Shown: positions 7,453 to 15,865, counted from the first letter of the stretch. The stretch is DNA of 64,000 bases from Novosphingobium sp. Rr 2-17 (GCF_000272475.1 NZ_AKFJ01000084.1:148124-212123); one strand, 5' to 3'. A program made the numbers and translations. Notes: generated from the sequence alone by a model not told the origin.

Positions 7453-9588
7453 TCAGGCTGCTTTGCGCAGCGCGGTATTGAACGCGGCGGGAACGCTGAG
7501 CCGGGCCACGAAGCCATCGCGATCATGCGCGAAAGAAACGTCGCCGCCGTGGGCGCGTGCGATCGAGCGGCAAACGGTGAGGCCGAGCCCGGAACCGTTG
7601 CGGCCGGAATTGCGCGCGGCATCGCTGCGATAGAACGGCTCGAACGCCCGATCGAACTCTTCCTCGGGAATGCCGGGACCGGAATCGAGGATCTCGGCGA
7701 CGGCCTCACCCTCGCGCAGCGAGACGCGTACGCGGGCATTTTCGCCATACTTCACCGCATTTTCCAGCAGATTGCCCAGCAAGCGGCGGATACCCACCGC
7801 GTCCACATCGACCGGAATGTTCGCGGTACGCTCAATCTCGACATCGGCGCCGATCAAGCGGGCGTCGGCAACGCTGCCGGCGACGAGTTCCGCGAAATCG
7901 ACGCGTTCGCGCGGGCCGGGCGTCGATGCATCGCGGATGAAGTCGATCACCTGGCTTATCATCGCTTCCATCTCGCTCACTTCGCGCAAGAGTCCGCCGC
8001 GCTGGGCGTCGGGCACGTCCTCGATACGGAAGCGCAGTCGGGTCAGCGGCGTGCGCAAGTCATGGCTGATCGCGCCCACCATGGCCGTACGATCATCGAC
8101 GAAGGAGCGCAGGCGATTGCGCATCTGGTTGAAGGCATACGCCGCGCGCCCGATCTCGGCGGGGCCGGACAGCGGCAGGATCGTCGCCGAGGGATCGCGG
8201 CCCAGTTGCTCGGCGGCACGGGCGAAATCGCGCAAGGGGACGACGATGCGGCGCGCGAACAGCCAGGCGAGCGGGCTCACGATCGCAAGCGACAACGCGA
8301 ACCACAGCATCACGCGCTTTTGCCAGGCATTGGGGAAAGGCTCGGCGCGGGGGGCGACCGCCAGCCACCGGCCATCGGACTGACGGGCGGCGGCGATGAA
8401 ATCGCCCTCGATGAACGGGGGGGAGGCCATGTCGAATAAGGACGCATGTTCACGTCGGAAGGGAACCGGCTGGGGCGTGCCGTTGACTGCAAATGCCTCG
8501 GCAAGGGCGAGCGCAGGGCTGCCGGCAGTTGCCGTGCTCGTTTCCCGACCAGCGGCGTGGGCGGGCAGAGAGGGGACAGCTTGCGTAGGGGCCGCAGCGA
8601 AGCGTGGCTGGGCTATACGCACCGGCGTTTCGCTTGGTTGGTCGCTCGGGCGGATCAGCAGATCCGGTGCGGTGCCAAGCGAAACTGGCGCGGACATCAT
8701 CTGCCGCATCGAAGGTGATGCTATGTTGCCTACGCCAGGGGCGCCGATGCCGCCCCCGCCGATGGCACCCGCACCAATACCAGGAGCACCAATACCCGGA
8801 CGCGTGATGCCGCCGCCAGCCCCGATACCGCCAGGAATGGAGCCAGGGGAATTGCCCGATGCGTTGCCTGGTGATGTGTTGCCCGGTGATGTGTTGCCGG
8901 GTGTCGTAGGAGTCGTGCCCTGGCCGGGTTGGCCGTGGCTCGGCAGGGAAGGCCGTGATGGCGTGCCGACGCCTGATGTCGGCAGCGACGGTCGCGGCAT
9001 GCTGCCGCCGGGAAAGGCGCCACCACCAGGCCGGGAACCACCGGGGAGGCCGCCGCCGGGCAGGTGGCCGCCGGGAAAACCGCCGCCCGGCAGCCCGCCA
9101 GGACCGACACTGCCGCCGCCGGGCGGTGGTCCGCCAGGAATCGACTGCGCCTGGGCGCTCTCCACCAGCAGCGAAGACAGCGAGGTGCTTCGAGCAGGTG
9201 TGGCTGCCGCCAGTGGCGAACGGCTGTCGCTGGGCACCGCGACGCCCCCGACAGGCAGTGCCGTGTAAAACGCCAGGACGACGTCTTCGTTCTGGCGTCC
9301 AAGCCGCTGGGCCAGCGCCTCGCGTGAGGATTGCGAAACCAGCCAGCCTTGGCCGGCGACGTTGGGAGGGCCGCTCATTTCCTTGCGTTCTAGTCGGTCG
9401 GCCACGCGATCGCTGCTCAGGGCGGCGGCCACTTCGTCCATGTTCCAGCGCGGCTGCGCAGCGGGCGGCAGCAGCACGGTGAGGCCCAGCGTGACGAATT
9501 GTGCTGCCAGCAAGGCGCACACGAGAATCGCGATGAGCTGCATCGCCAAGGGGAGGCCGAACCGGCTAGGAAGGCTGGGCACGTTCAT
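7453..9588 (-). CDS. Sensor histidine kinase with long Pro/Gly-rich periplasmic insert
   Basis: This 711-residue protein has a first transmembrane helix at about 15-40 and a second near 425-445, followed by HAMP. The HisKA domain carries GAISHDLRTPLTR with the phosphorylated His near residue 508. The HATPase domain shows the N box (NLLENAVKYG), G1 (DSGPGIP) and G2 (GSGLGL) intact. The periplasmic region is about 380 residues. About residues 148-300 are low complexity, with many PGG units and a duplicated TSPGN, unlike the short sensors usual in this family. ATG 9588 is chosen because it puts the first helix at the N-terminus; a longer reading upstream gives unlikely Arg/Cys-rich sequence. Its partner is probably the divergent OmpR-type regulator at 10294. 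Confidence 0.88.
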   Translation of the reverse strand: MNVPSLPSRFGLPLAMQLIAILVCALLAAQFVTLGLTVLLPPAAQPRWNMDEVAAALSSDRVADRLERKEMSGPPNVAGQGWLVSQSSREALAQRLGRQNEDVVLAFYTALPVGGVAVPSDSRSPLAAATPARSTSLSSLLVESAQAQSIPGGPPPGGGSVGPGGLPGGGFPGGHLPGGGLPGGSRPGGGAFPGGSMPRPSLPTSGVGTPSRPSLPSHGQPGQGTTPTTPGNTSPGNTSPGNASGNSPGSIPGGIGAGGGITRPGIGAPGIGAGAIGGGGIGAPGVGNIASPSMRQMMSAPVSLGTAPDLLIRPSDQPSETPVRIAQPRFAAAPTQAVPSLPAHAAGRETSTATAGSPALALAEAFAVNGTPQPVPFRREHASLFDMASPPFIEGDFIAAARQSDGRWLAVAPRAEPFPNAWQKRVMLWFALSLAIVSPLAWLFARRIVVPLRDFARAAEQLGRDPSATILPLSGPAEIGRAAYAFNQMRNRLRSFVDDRTAMVGAISHDLRTPLTRLRFRIEDVPDAQRGGLLREVSEMEAMISQVIDFIRDASTPGPRERVDFAELVAGSVADARLIGADVEIERTANIPVDVDAVGIRRLLGNLLENAVKYGENARVRVSLREGEAVAEILDSGPGIPEEEFDRAFEPFYRSDAARNSGRNGSGLGLTVCRSIARAHGGDVSFAHDRDGFVARLSVPAAFNTALRKAA
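8700..9125 (-). repeat. Pro/Gly-rich low-complexity coding tract within the kinase gene
   Basis: The tract encodes imperfect repeats of PGG, GPGG and PGGG, a tandem SPGNTSPGN (the DNA unit near 8863-8900 is repeated) and later G-A-P-G-I-G units. It lies in the periplasmic part of the kinase. Units are short and irregular, so it is a protein-level low-complexity segment and not a CRISPR or a DNA satellite. Confidence 0.8.
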
Positions 9589-9628
9589 GCTGCGCGTTGT
9601 GCCACAAATCGATGTCGGATTCGAGGCG

Positions 9629-9670
9629 TTGAATCGTGTGGTGCGGTAGTTGAATCGTGGGGTGGAATAG
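9629..9670. promoter_or_regulatory. 21-bp direct repeat near the kinase start, candidate regulator site
   Basis: TTGAATCGTG occurs at 9629-9638 and again at 9650-9659. The units repeat with a 21-bp period, and both end in a similar GGT..G.R.TAG segment. Direct repeats spaced by two helical turns suit tandem binding of an OmpR/PhoB-class regulator. The assignment to the neighbouring regulator is inference. Confidence 0.45.
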
Positions 9671-9679
9671 TGGGGAGTT

Positions 9680-9729
9680 GCGGAGCAGGTACAGGAAAGA
9701 GGGACACGTCTCTCCTGTACCCGCTCCGC
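9680..9729. repeat. Inverted repeat / hairpin A
   Basis: Arms at 9680-9696 and 9713-9729 (GCGGAGCAGGTACAGGA and TCCTGTACCCGCTCCGC) pair at 16 of 17 positions, with a 16-nt loop containing a further GAG/CTC pairing. There is no T-run on either side, so it is not a standard intrinsic terminator. Confidence 0.8.
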
Positions 9730-9730
9730 G

Positions 9731-9765
9731 TTCCCGCCGCCGGCCCGAAGGCGCAATAGCGGGAA
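9731..9765. repeat. Inverted repeat / hairpin B
   Basis: TTCCCGC at 9731-9737 pairs with GCGGGAA at 9759-9765 around a GC-rich interior. It starts one base after hairpin A, so the two form a tandem. Confidence 0.6.
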
Positions 9766-9942
9766 CGGTCACATCGGACCTGCCCGGTAGACCGCTCGAT
9801 CACGCGGCCCTTCCAGGCGGAAACTCTGGCACTGCGGCGTCGTCTAGACGACCGACCCGCGAGACGAGGCGGCGCCTAGCACGCGGGTATTTCAGTTTTT
9901 GGTCTCGGCTCCCCTCATAGGGGAACACACTCAGAAAAATTT

Positions 9943-10003
9943 CCGGGGCCGTCGCCGGGCAGGATGGGTGCGACGAGAAATCCTGCCCGGAAAACGGCCC
10001 CGG
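9943..10003. repeat. Inverted repeat / hairpin C
   Basis: The left arm 9943-9965 and right arm 9980-10003 form 21 paired bases. CCGGGGCCGT pairs with ACGGCCCCGG, and CCGGGCAGGAT pairs with ATCCTGCCCGG, interrupted only by a CG/AAA internal loop. The terminal loop is 14 nt. This is the strongest fold seen in the window. Confidence 0.85.
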
Positions 10004-10041
10004 CACCATCGGGCGCCATGGCGGCGGCGCGCCGGATGGTG
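10004..10041. repeat. Inverted repeat / hairpin D
   Basis: CACCATC at 10004-10010 pairs with GATGGTG at 10035-10041, with a GC-rich partly paired interior (GGGCGCC against GGCGCGCC). It directly abuts hairpin C. Confidence 0.6.
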
Positions 10042-10170
10042 ACCACGGACACAGCGGACCAACCGAACTGAAGAGAGCGACGGGGGACGCCGAAAACTTC
10101 ACAATGTCGGCAGCCCGCTGTGTATCGTGGCGTACTCGACTTTTCATGGCTTTGGTCTGGCGGGGTTGTT

Positions 10171-10214
10171 TTGCGGCGCAATTTCACTGCTGTTGCGGCG
10201 ACATTTCAGCGACA
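10171..10214. promoter_or_regulatory. 22-bp direct repeat upstream of the response regulator gene
   Basis: TTGCGGCG followed by two bases and ATTTCA occurs at 10171-10186 and again at 10193-10208, a 22-bp period. The second copy lies about 85 bp before the regulator ATG. The geometry suits autoregulation by an OmpR-type protein. Function is inferred only. Confidence 0.45.
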
Positions 10215-10293
10215 CGGCGGGTTCCGCGGCCCTTGAAATTGCGACGTAGCACGGGCTGGTCATTGCGATCATATGATTCTAGAACCGTCCACA

Positions 10294-11058
10294 ATGGACC
10301 TGCAGACGCGTATTCTCATCGTTGACGATGACGAGGGCATCCGATCTCTGATCGGCGAGTTCCTTGGCAAGCATGGTTACGACGCAAAGACCGCAGCCGA
10401 TCCCATGGCTATGCGCGAATTGCTGGCGGCTGAGCCGTTCGACCTGATCGTACTCGACGTGATGATGCCGCGCGAGGATGGGCTGACGGCGCTGCGCCAG
10501 CTCGGCCCCGATGCGCCGCCGGTCATCATGCTGTCGGCCGTGGGCAATGACGTGGACCGGATCGTCGGGCTGGAGATGGGCGCCGACGATTATCTGGCCA
10601 AGCCCTGCAATCCGCGCGAACTGCTTGCCCGCATCCGCAGCGTGCTGCGCCGCCGCGCGGGCGCCCCCCGACAAGTCATGGCCCCCACCGAAGGATCGCC
10701 GCTGCGGATCGCCGAGATCGATTCGGGCGACTGCCTCTATTTCTCGGGCTGGCGCATGGACCTGGGTCTGCGTTTGCTGTTCGACGCGTCGAACGCGGTT
10801 ATCTCGCTGTCCGACGGGGAATTCCGGCTGCTGCGCGCCTTTGCCGAGCACCCCCGCCGGGTGCTGACGCGCGATCAATTGCTGGACTGGTCGCGCGGCG
10901 AGGATTCCGATCACTACGATCGCGCCATCGACGTCCAGCTCTCGCGCTTGCGCCGCAAGTTGACCGAGGGCGAAAACGGCAGCGACATCATTCGCACGGT
11001 GCGCAACGAAGGCTATCTTTTCGTTCCTGCGGTCAATACCACGGCTACGCCCGGATAG
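10294..11058 (+). CDS. OmpR-family response regulator
   Basis: The 254-residue cytoplasmic regulator has a receiver domain (about 1-120) and a C-terminal winged helix. The receiver shows the acidic pair in ILIVDDDEG, the phospho-acceptor Asp in LIVLDVMMP, and the switch Lys in DDYLAKPCNP. The winged helix has ISLSDGEFRLLRAFAEHPRRVLTRDQLLD and ends in RTVRNEGYLFVP, typical of OmpR/PhoB. I prefer ATG 10294 (MDLQTRILIVDDD) over the in-frame ATG seven codons upstream because the receiver then starts at the usual place. It is divergent from the histidine kinase, which is its likely partner. Confidence 0.9.
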   Translation: MDLQTRILIVDDDEGIRSLIGEFLGKHGYDAKTAADPMAMRELLAAEPFDLIVLDVMMPREDGLTALRQLGPDAPPVIMLSAVGNDVDRIVGLEMGADDYLAKPCNPRELLARIRSVLRRRAGAPRQVMAPTEGSPLRIAEIDSGDCLYFSGWRMDLGLRLLFDASNAVISLSDGEFRLLRAFAEHPRRVLTRDQLLDWSRGEDSDHYDRAIDVQLSRLRRKLTEGENGSDIIRTVRNEGYLFVPAVNTTATPG

Positions 11059-11200
11059 CGTCTTTCGAGCGTCGGGTCGGGCGCGCTTTCGGATGCGGTT
11101 GTGTCTTGGGCCGCAAACGACTATGGGTGCGCTATCCGGCGCCCTGTGAGCCTGACTCCTGGGCAGGCACCCCGCCTACTCCCTATTCAAAGCAAGACCC

Positions 11201-12967
11201 ATGACCTTCGAAACTCATTCAACGCTTCTGTCCGAGGCGCTTACCGCCCGTGGCTATACCGACCTGACCCCTGTCCAGAGCGCCGTTCTGGAACCGGAAG
11301 CGCTGGGTCGCGACCTTGTCGTTTCCGCCCAGACCGGGTCGGGCAAGACGGTCGCCTTCGGCCTCGCCATGGCGCCGCAACTGATCGACGAGAGCGGCAG
11401 GCCGCTCCCCGCCAGTTCGCCCAAGGTTCTCGTTATCGCCCCCACGCGCGAACTGGCGCTGCAGGTCAGCCGCGAACTGTCCTGGCTTTATGAAGCCACC
11501 GGCGTGCGCGTGGCGACGTGCGTGGGCGGCATGAACCCCTCGCTCGAACGGCGGGCGCTGGCCCAGGGCGCGCAGATCGTGGTCGGCACCCCCGGTCGCT
11601 TGCGCGACCATCTGGAGCGCGGCGCGCTGGAACTGCGGTCCCTGGCGGTCGCCGTGCTCGATGAAGCCGACGAGATGCTCGACATGGGCTTCCGCGAAGA
11701 CCTGGAAGAACTGCTCGACGCCACGCCCGATGGCCGTCGCACTTTGCTGTTTTCGGCGACGATGCCGCGCCCGATCGTGGCGCTGGCACAGCGCTATCAG
11801 CAGAACGCCCTGCGCATCTCGACCGCCAACGAAGACCGTGGCCACGGCGACATCCAGTACCAGGCGATTGCTCTGGCGCCGTCCGATATCGAGCGCGCCG
11901 TCGTCAACATCCTGCGCTTGCACGATGCCGAGACCGCCATCCTGTTCTGCGCCACTCGCGACAATGTGCGCCACCTTCATGCCAGCTTGACCGAGCGTGG
12001 CTTTGCCGTGGTCGCGCTGTCGGGTGAGCATAGCCAGAACGAGCGCAACCAGGCACTGCAGGCGCTGCGCGACCGTCGCGCCCGCGTTTGCGTTGCCACC
12101 GACGTTGCCGCGCGCGGCATCGACTTGCCGGGCCTGTCGCTCGTCGTCCACGTCGAAATTCCGCGCGATGCCGAGACGCTGCAGCACCGTTCGGGCCGTA
12201 CCGGCCGCGCCGGCAAGAAGGGCACAGCGCTTATGCTGGTGCCTTATCCGCGCCGCCGCCGGGTGGAAGGAATGCTGCGTTCCGCGCGCATCGCCGCCGA
12301 ATGGATCAGCGCACCTGGCGCGGCGGAAATCCGCGCGGCTGACAGCGAGCGCTTGCTGTCCGCGCTGCTGACGCCAGCAGCCGTGGAAGTGGACGAGGTG
12401 GATCAGGCTCTGATCGCAAGGCTGATGGCCGAGCGTAGCCCGGAAGAGATCGCCGCTGCGCTGGTGCAGGCGCACCGCGCGCGCCTGCCCGAGCCCGAGG
12501 AGCTGCTGACCAGCGATCCAGCCAGCCCGCCGCCGCCGCGCGTCCCGCGCGAAGGCTTTGAGGGCAGCACCTGGTTCCGCCTCAACGTCGGTCGCAACCA
12601 GAACGCCGATCCGCGCTGGATCCTGCCGCTGCTGTGCCGCCGTGGCCACATCACGCGTGGCGAGATCGGCGCCATCCGCATCGCCGCCCACGAAACCTTG
12701 TTCGAAGTGCCCGGCGCCGTCGCCGCGCGCTTCATCGACGCCGTCCGCCGCACCGCTGAGGAAGAAGACGACGGCGTCGAGATCACGCCTTCGGACGGCA
12801 GCCCGCGTGAAGAAGGCCGCCGTAACAAGCGCCAGCACACCGGCAGCGGTTCGCCGCACCAGCCCAAGCCTTACCGTGCCAAGCCGGAGCATGGCGGTTC
12901 GGGCGGCGATCGACCGGCGCGCAAGCCCTTCCATCGCAAAGGCGGTCGCCCAACCAAGGGTGCCTGA
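11201..12967 (+). CDS. DEAD-box ATP-dependent RNA helicase with DbpA-type RNA-binding C-terminus
   Basis: This 588-residue protein unwinds RNA, for example in ribosome assembly or cold adaptation. The Q motif (LTPVQ), motif I AQTGSGKT, PTRELALQ, VLDEADEMLDMGF, SAT, ATDVAARGID and HRSGRTGRAG are all intact. A DbpA-like RNA-binding domain spans about residues 455-530 (STWFRLNVGRNQNADPRW, then GAIRI). The tail is Lys/Arg-rich and disordered. The overall plan is DeaD/CsdA-like. It follows the response regulator in the same direction after about 140 bp and is probably transcribed on its own. Two strong hairpins follow the stop codon. Confidence 0.95.
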   Translation: MTFETHSTLLSEALTARGYTDLTPVQSAVLEPEALGRDLVVSAQTGSGKTVAFGLAMAPQLIDESGRPLPASSPKVLVIAPTRELALQVSRELSWLYEATGVRVATCVGGMNPSLERRALAQGAQIVVGTPGRLRDHLERGALELRSLAVAVLDEADEMLDMGFREDLEELLDATPDGRRTLLFSATMPRPIVALAQRYQQNALRISTANEDRGHGDIQYQAIALAPSDIERAVVNILRLHDAETAILFCATRDNVRHLHASLTERGFAVVALSGEHSQNERNQALQALRDRRARVCVATDVAARGIDLPGLSLVVHVEIPRDAETLQHRSGRTGRAGKKGTALMLVPYPRRRRVEGMLRSARIAAEWISAPGAAEIRAADSERLLSALLTPAAVEVDEVDQALIARLMAERSPEEIAAALVQAHRARLPEPEELLTSDPASPPPPRVPREGFEGSTWFRLNVGRNQNADPRWILPLLCRRGHITRGEIGAIRIAAHETLFEVPGAVAARFIDAVRRTAEEEDDGVEITPSDGSPREEGRRNKRQHTGSGSPHQPKPYRAKPEHGGSGGDRPARKPFHRKGGRPTKGA

Positions 12968-12970
12968 CGT

Positions 12971-12991
12971 GCTTGGGCCGTGCGCCCAAGC
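12971..12991 (+). terminator. Hairpin just after the helicase stop
   Basis: GCTTGGGC (12971-12978) and GCCCAAGC (12984-12991) form a perfect 8-bp stem with a 5-nt loop, four bases after the stop codon. No T-run follows, so it may be a weak terminator or a 3'-end stabiliser. Confidence 0.5.
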
Positions 12992-13016
12992 CTAAGGCGT
13001 CGCCATAATCGTATCT

Positions 13017-13054
13017 CGCGCATGTACCTGCCATCGCCAGCAGGGACATGCGCG
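13017..13054. repeat. Long imperfect hairpin between helicase and LacI-type regulator
   Basis: CGCGCATGT (13017-13025) pairs with ACATGCGCG (13046-13054). After one A/G mismatch, CCTGC (13027-13031) pairs with GCAGG (13040-13044), leaving an 8-nt loop. The rest of the 309-bp gap (12968-13276) shows nothing else I can name. Confidence 0.7.
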
Positions 13055-13276
13055 GTGGTGCGTCTGACGGTCGCGCATAGCTTGCGCTTCGACCCTTCCC
13101 GACCCGCGAATATTCCGCGGCCTCGATCGCGCCTGACGGCACCCTTGATCTGGTAGTGTGGCAGGTTCGCGACATGGATGGCCGGCTGGGACTGGGCTCG
13201 GAAAGGGATGTTTGATCCGATAGCGAGGCTGGCCTACACCGCGCTCGTCCGTCCCGTATCGTTGAGGCGTATTTTC

Positions 13277-14329
13277 ATGACTGCCCCGCCCTCCGACCCG
13301 TCGTTCAGCGACACGGACAACACGATCGCGATCGGCAGCCTTGCCGATCTGGCGCGCGCTGCCGGGACGTCGGTATCTACCGCCTCGCGCGCGCTGTCTG
13401 GGCATTCGTCGGTCAACGAACAGACTCGCCTGCGCATTCGCACCCTGGCCGATGCGCATGGGTTTCAACCCAACCGGCTCGCGCGTAACTTGCGGTTGCA
13501 GCGCACCCAGTCGATCGGTTTGGTTCTGCCGCTGGGGCACGAGACGGGGCAACATTTGTCCGACCCGTTCTTCCTTTCGTTGCTGGGCCATCTGGCGGAC
13601 GGTCTGACCGAGCGCGGCTATGATCTGGTGTTGTCGCGCGTCATCCCGCACGATGGCGGCTGGCTGGACCGGCTGGTCGATAGCGGACGGATCGACGGGC
13701 TGATCCTGATCGGCCAGTCAGACCAAAGCGCCGTGATCGACCGGGTCGCGGCGCGCTATGCACCGATCGTGGTGTGGGGCGCCGATTTGCCGGGGCAATG
13801 CTATCTGACCGTGGGATCGGACAACCGGCTCGGCGGTGCGCGCGCGGCGCAGCATCTGATCGCGATCGGTCGGCGCCGACTGCTGTATCTAGGCAACGCA
13901 AGCGCGCCCGAGTTCGCAGAGCGCCTCGCCGGGTTCGAGGATGCGGTGGGGGCAGCCGGTCCAGATGTGGCCGGAGAGGCGCTGGACCTGCACATGACGC
14001 CCGATGCGGCCTATGCGGCAATTGCCGAGCATCTGGCGAACAACCCGGCGCCCGACGCGATCTTCGCGGCGTCCGACGTCGTGGCGATGAGCGCGTTGCG
14101 GGCGCTGCGCGAGCAAGGCTTGCGGGTGCCGCAGGACGTCGCCGTGGTCGGCTATGACGATGTGACGTTGGCCGCGCACACGACCCCGCCATTGACCACT
14201 ATTCGCCAGGATTTGATGGCTGGCGCTGCGGCGTTGATTGAACTGCTGTTCCGCCGGATCGCGGGCGAACCGGCGCAGTCGCGGCGGCTCGATCCTGAAC
14301 TGATCGTGCGCGGGTCCAGCGTGGCGTAA
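13277..14329 (+). CDS. suxR: LacI-family transcriptional regulator, likely sucrose repressor
   Basis: The 350-residue protein has an N-terminal LacI helix-turn-helix (about 16-65: LADLARAAGTSVSTASRALS, then the hinge helix NRLARNLRLQ) and a periplasmic-binding-protein-like ligand domain. ATG 13277 is chosen because it sits just before the DNA-binding domain, with GAGG upstream; the longer reading adds about 33 improbable residues. It is convergent with the transporter gene, with one base between their stop codons. Position beside a transporter, TonB receptor, GH13_4 enzyme and fructokinase matches SuxR of the Xanthomonas sux locus, so the inducer is probably sucrose or a derivative. The two operators at 15772-15804 are its likely targets. 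Confidence 0.85.
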   Translation: MTAPPSDPSFSDTDNTIAIGSLADLARAAGTSVSTASRALSGHSSVNEQTRLRIRTLADAHGFQPNRLARNLRLQRTQSIGLVLPLGHETGQHLSDPFFLSLLGHLADGLTERGYDLVLSRVIPHDGGWLDRLVDSGRIDGLILIGQSDQSAVIDRVAARYAPIVVWGADLPGQCYLTVGSDNRLGGARAAQHLIAIGRRRLLYLGNASAPEFAERLAGFEDAVGAAGPDVAGEALDLHMTPDAAYAAIAEHLANNPAPDAIFAASDVVAMSALRALREQGLRVPQDVAVVGYDDVTLAAHTTPPLTTIRQDLMAGAAALIELLFRRIAGEPAQSRRLDPELIVRGSSVA

Positions 14330-14330
14330 G

Positions 14331-15689
14331 TCAGGCGGCGGCGGCGGCCGGTCGGGCAGTCTTCACCCGCATCGTCGCCAATGCCGCCGCGACCATCAAC
14401 GCCCCGGCGAGATAGAGGACGTTGCGCGGATCGCCGCTGAGGACGCGGTCATACAGCAAGGGCATCGTCAGGCTCTGGATCATCATCGGCACGACGATGA
14501 ACATATTGAAGATGCCCATATAGACCCCGGTGCGTGCGGGTGGGATCGAATCGGCCAGCATGACGTAAGGGTTGCCCATCAAGCTGGCCCAGCCGACGCC
14601 GATGCCGATCATCGGCAGGAACAGCCAAGCCTGGGTCGTGATGCCCGGAATCGCCAGCATCGCCGCGCCCGACGCGAGCATACACAGCGCGTGTACGTTG
14701 CGGGCGCCCCAGGCCCGCGTCACCGGCACCAGCGCGAAAGCCGCGACGAAGGCGACGAAGTTGTAGAAACCGCCCAGTTGCCCAGTAGCCAATGCGGCTT
14801 CGCGAAAGCCGGAAGAGGCAGGGTCGCTGGTCGCGTGCAGTGAGCGGGCAAGCGAGAAGGTGATGTACTGCCAGTAACAGAACATCGCGTACCATTGGAA
14901 CAGCATCGCCAGTGCCAGTTGCCGCATCGTTGGCGGCATCTCGCGGATGGCATTGCCGATGTCGCGCAAGGTGCTGCGGGCGGACATCGGCTCGCGCCGC
15001 ATCTCGGCGATCTGCGCGGGCGTCAGCGGCAGTTCCCGTACCGACAGCACCGACCACAGGATCGTCGATAGCGACAGCACCGCACCGATCAGGAACGCGG
15101 CCTTGGTGATGTGCGGAATGCCGTTCAGGTCCACCGCATTGAGGTCCATCCCCCAATAAACGAGGATCGACGGCGCGAGATACGCCAGCGTCTGGGCCAA
15201 GCCGGTGAATGCGCTTTGGGTGAGGAACCCGATCGGGCGCTGGTCCGCATCGAGCCGATCGCCGACGTAGGCGCGATAGGGCTCCATCGTCACGTTGTTG
15301 GCGGCGTCCAGCACCCACAGCAGCGATGCGGCGATCCACAGCGTCGGACTATAGGGCATCGCCAGCAGCCCCAGGCTGCACAAGATCGCACCGATCAGGA
15401 AGTACGGCGTGCGTCTTCCGAATCGGCTGACGGTGCGATCGCTGAGAGCGCCGATCAGCGGCTGGACCAGCAGGCCGGTCATCGGCCCCGCCAGCCACAA
15501 CAACGGCATCGCTGCCTCGCTCGCGCCTAGATAGCTGTAGATCGGCCCCATGTTGCTTTGCTGCAGCCCGAAGCTGAACTGCAGCCCGAAAAAGCCGATG
15601 TTCATCTGCAGGATTCGGGCCAGGGACAAGCGGGGCTTGCTCGGGCCATGTGCCTGAGCGCGCGTCATATCATCGTGTTCCCGTCCCAT
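14331..15689 (-). CDS. suxC: MFS sugar transporter, SLC45/SuxC-like, likely sucrose uptake
   Basis: This 452-residue inner-membrane protein has about 12 predicted helices. Sequence marks of the sucrose/maltose-type branch are the N-terminal [21 protein letters not shown], the [20 protein letters not shown] loop between helices 2 and 3, and [20 protein letters not shown] near helix 10. It would bring sucrose across the inner membrane after entry through the TonB receptor. ATG 15689 has GGGAG upstream; ATG 15668 is an in-frame alternative. It is divergent from the receptor gene and shares the operator region with it. The substrate is inferred from the sux-like neighbourhood and could instead be another disaccharide such as maltose. 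Confidence 0.85.
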   Translation of the reverse strand: MGREHDDMTRAQAHGPSKPRLSLARILQMNIGFFGLQFSFGLQQSNMGPIYSYLGASEAAMPLLWLAGPMTGLLVQPLIGALSDRTVSRFGRRTPYFLIGAILCSLGLLAMPYSPTLWIAASLLWVLDAANNVTMEPYRAYVGDRLDADQRPIGFLTQSAFTGLAQTLAYLAPSILVYWGMDLNAVDLNGIPHITKAAFLIGAVLSLSTILWSVLSVRELPLTPAQIAEMRREPMSARSTLRDIGNAIREMPPTMRQLALAMLFQWYAMFCYWQYITFSLARSLHATSDPASSGFREAALATGQLGGFYNFVAFVAAFALVPVTRAWGARNVHALCMLASGAAMLAIPGITTQAWLFLPMIGIGVGWASLMGNPYVMLADSIPPARTGVYMGIFNMFIVVPMMIQSLTMPLLYDRVLSGDPRNVLYLAGALMVAAALATMRVKTARPAAAAA

Positions 15690-15771
15690 ATCCCGCTCCC
15701 GAACTTTTCATGCCCGAACTGTTCACGACAGTCTTTATTCCTGAAGTGGTATCACTCGGCTCACCCTTTCG

Positions 15772-15804
15772 CAAACGATTGTGAAATCCTCTTGCAATCG
15801 TTTG
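15772..15804. promoter_or_regulatory. Pair of LacI-type operators between divergent suxC-like and suxA-like genes
   Basis: CAAACGATTG (15772-15781) and CAATCGTTTG (15795-15804) both match the LacI/GalR core CAANCGNTTG and are exact reverse complements of each other. Their CG centres are 23 bp apart. They lie in the 176-bp gap between the divergent transporter and receptor starts, so one bound repressor set could control both transcripts. Confidence 0.8.
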
Positions 15805-15865
15805 TAACGCCGGTAATATAGCTGCAACAAGCCGCGATAACGCGGACGATGTGGAGGGGACAGTC

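Larger units (their letters stand above)
9589..10293. promoter_or_regulatory. 705-bp structured intergenic region between divergent kinase and regulator genes
   Basis: No protein-coding frame here has a convincing start and composition. The region instead contains direct repeats near each end and a run of strong inverted repeats in the middle, listed separately. There is also a perfect 14-bp palindrome at 9839-9852 (GTCGTCTAGACGAC), a short CCCCT/AGGGG hairpin at 9911-9923, and a 9-bp inverted repeat CGCAATTTC / GAAATTGCG at 10177-10185 and 10235-10243. It is far longer than the spacers between other divergent genes in this window (about 65-260 bp). Confidence 0.7.

Noticed and set aside
8700..9125. 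Repetitive tract considered as a CRISPR or DNA tandem array
   Set aside because: Repeat units are short and irregular, with no spacers, and keep the reading frame of the histidine kinase.
11219..12934. Minus-strand open frame of 571 codons opposite the RNA helicase
   Set aside because: It mirrors the helicase gene, whose motifs are all intact, and its own translation shows no recognisable domain.
12992..13651. Minus-strand frame over the helicase-LacI gap and the LacI gene start
   Set aside because: It overlaps the helix-turn-helix coding region antisense and its composition is Arg/Gln-rich without motif.
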